The notes beneath the pieces were generated by a model, which searched no databases, was not told the origin of the DNA, and saw only the letters and a program-made list of their open reading frames with translations. Below are positions 63,501 through 64,000 of a stretch of 64,000 nt of DNA, in pieces (the stretch's first letter is position 1; each line of letters opens with the position of its first letter). The position numbers and the translations under genes were made by a program. This stretch comes from Neptunicella sp048268085 (GTDB taxonomy: Bacteria; Pseudomonadota; Gammaproteobacteria; Enterobacterales; Alteromonadaceae): assembly GCF_048268085.1 (NCBI RefSeq), contig NZ_JBLWWF010000024.1:1-64000 (forward strand), written 5' to 3'.

Positions 63501-63625
63501 TCACCTCACCCAACGAACACTATGAGCAACGTCGCAGTGAAGGTACCTACAACCAATGGTATGGCGCAGCGTATTCATGGACGGCTCCGCGCTCTGTACG
63601 TTTGGGATTCGAGGCGAGATTTTAA
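60557..63625 (+). CDS. TonB-dependent receptor with N-terminal CarboxypepD-reg-like domain (Oar-like)
   Basis: 1022 residues from ATG 60557 (GGGAG 7 nt upstream). Signal peptide ends VMA (about 25). Residues 27-110 form a carboxypeptidase-regulatory-like beta-sandwich (RQISIGDDGSYRFAKLPTGEYDITV), then TEVIEVTGARV as TonB box and plug, and a barrel with SLDVFNVLNN and the terminal RLGFEARF. Oar-like receptors are large importers of peptides, glycans or unknown ligands. Divergent from a two-component pair that may control it. Confidence 0.9.
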   Translation: MYTFKRSVTAIAVAASLGLTAPVMADSATSNIVGSIMANDYSQYTVTAADPKTGYSRQISIGDDGSYRFAKLPTGEYDITVSKNGRVVAQDKIRVSLGSNATANFNLLTDTGTEVIEVTGARVSAVDVSTTDSGLVIGELELDRMPVGRSITAVSLLAPGTIQGDQGFGDNTNASFGGASIAENSCYINGLEVTDTRQGLGCGSVPFEFYKEFQVKTGGYSAQFGRTTGGVVNAVTKSGTNEWEFATTATWSPAGLQEKGLKSRGNGGTGNVFRDDSVTENDTFDFTVSAAGPIIEDTLFIYALINPRSTENKFAADLNNGNAFYRADTEYHVREASGGDNLFWAAKLDWDISEDHRLSYFAYSNRNDTTDTINAYNPDTGVIGEEIGVNIRKRGGEAQSLSYTGYLTDDLSVSAMAGQIETQYATDPSNLDCPGVSDSRSIPNPVSGCGPGGSTGDNFDKNTQYRLDLEYVWGDHTLKAGLDIQQRESTRVTVPVGGHTYDYSSLAPNSSIQGIPFTNNTGATINYVSDRIFVGGGGFSSDLNAYYIEDQWQLLDNLVLNIGFRKDKFEGEGTTGKLLFEFDTDIAPRLGFSWDINGDGDSKIYGTWGRYYLPIANNTIYRAASGVSDTTTYYTFTGSDATTGAPTGTAPITGNQATSTNINSIPAIPEKAIFQTEEANPFARDELIIGYEQVINDDWSVAVSATYREVTSALDDYCGAYAYPYCLMVSPGKDATAYKDGVYYYGEGDPRNNLDEHDPNEDYSAFDLADGVADPGSRTTTTAEQIGLPEANNEYMALQTKLNYRTDNFRMNFIYTWSRSTGNFEGAVKSDIDQADAGVTQDFDFPALMDGAQGYQPNDRRHVFKLFGSYDINDDWTLGFNSSLTSGRPLSTFGQGYPDDNPDIYGSYGDTYYIFTGQCPDTNGNGGCDVEEKVYNFTPRGSAGRTPWLFNVDVSVAYNFSVSGVDMKASLDVFNVLNNIEVTSPNEHYEQRRSEGTYNQWYGAAYSWTAPRSVRLGFEARF

Positions 63626-63672
63626 TTAATACCTTGAGTCAATCAGAACCTTTATAGTCTGAATCCATAGTC

Positions 63673-63704
63673 GCCTGTTGCGAATGATGAAATCCGCAAC
63701 AGGC
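63673..63704. terminator. Hairpin between the second receptor and DUF1653 genes
   Basis: A perfect 10-bp stem (GCCTGTTGCG with CGCAACAGGC), 12-nt loop, in the gap of two convergent genes; the T-run is weak. Confidence 0.55.
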
Positions 63705-63711
63705 TGCTATA

Positions 63712-63942
63712 TTAAGATTCAATAAAGGCAAAACGAGGGACCTGTTGGCCATCCACTGTGACCATTTCACTAAACATGCTCAATGGCCTTACCCATAATT
63801 TCCCCTCCCCATATAAGGGACGATAAACCACAAGTAAGCTACCATCTTCAGAATGGGTAGCGACATCAATAACCTGATATTCATTACCCTTATAATGACG
63901 ATATTTACCCGGTTGCAGATCTTTACTCAACTGTCGCCCCAT
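63712..63942 (-). CDS. DUF1653 protein
   Basis: 76 residues from ATG 63942 (AGGA 5 nt upstream); in-frame ATG 63957 and a TTG at the window edge are alternatives. PGKYRHYKGNEYQVIDVATHSEDGSLLVVYRPLYGEGKLWVRP is the DUF1653 signature; a small beta-barrel-like protein of unknown function. The start is inside the window, so it seems complete. Confidence 0.85.
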   Translation of the reverse strand: MGRQLSKDLQPGKYRHYKGNEYQVIDVATHSEDGSLLVVYRPLYGEGKLWVRPLSMFSEMVTVDGQQVPRFAFIES

Positions 63943-64000
63943 CTTCTTCCTTTTCATACCCCTTGGATTCATCACGATATTCACGCGGGGTTTTATCAAA

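Noticed and set aside
1..64000. CRISPR arrays or insertion sequences
   Set aside because: No regularly spaced short repeats and no transposase frames were seen on either strand.

Overview
This window looks like the chromosome of a marine-type gammaproteobacterium of the Alteromonadales. The evidence is the block xerD-dsbC-recJ with fldB divergent beside it, the ydbH-ynbE-ydbL trio, glnE and hldE close together, two TonB-dependent receptors of more than 1000 residues, a secreted polysaccharidase and several cyclic-di-GMP proteins. Genus and species cannot be fixed by eye. Genes are packed tightly, with several convergent pairs whose stop codons touch or overlap. No complete tRNA, rRNA, CRISPR array or insertion sequence was seen.

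Layout. 1-1616 is the AT-rich end of an integrated element: a small secreted protein related to S41-peptidase flanking domains, a truncated tyrosine integrase, and a 3' half tRNA-Ile(CAT) copy that marks the attachment site. 1832-13253 holds envelope housekeeping: yqjK/yqjE/yqjD-like genes, an entericidin too small for routine ORF calling, DUF748, SGNH hydrolase, SYLF lipoprotein, ydbL-ynbE-ydbH, yedI, a TPR lipoprotein, and an EAL-CBS-GGDEF protein. 13310-18799 has mscS and a five-gene acyl-CoA operon (SDR, histidine phosphatase, APH-type kinase, SDR, acyl-CoA dehydrogenase) with a divergent LysR gene.

19800-30091 carries DUF3300, galM, a ROK fructokinase overlapping hldE, an LpxL-type acyltransferase, a TcpQ-like protein, glnE and a GIY-YIG protein. 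30245-35804 carries formaldehyde detoxification (adhC-fghA), tdk, a periplasmic binding protein, DUF3859 and a TolB-like propeller. 35805-43334 carries recJ-dsbC-xerD, an EAL/HDOD protein, fldB and a porin/PstS-like pair. 43407-49961 carries carbonic anhydrase, a coupled four-gene operon (GGDEF-EAL, Rab-like GTPase, OmpA-type transmembrane protein, coiled-coil protein) and trmN6.

50002-63942 is a polysaccharide-use and nutrient region: a TonB receptor preceded by two LacI-type operators, a very large GH5 lipoprotein, a threonine dehydratase, a LytS/LytTR two-component pair, a second TonB receptor and a DUF1653 protein.

The two most unusual things are the Rab-like GTPase operon at 44164-49121, and the GH5 enzyme at 53939-57073, whose catalytic barrel appears to be split by four tandem binding-module-like repeats inserted between the nucleophile strand and the last barrel strand.
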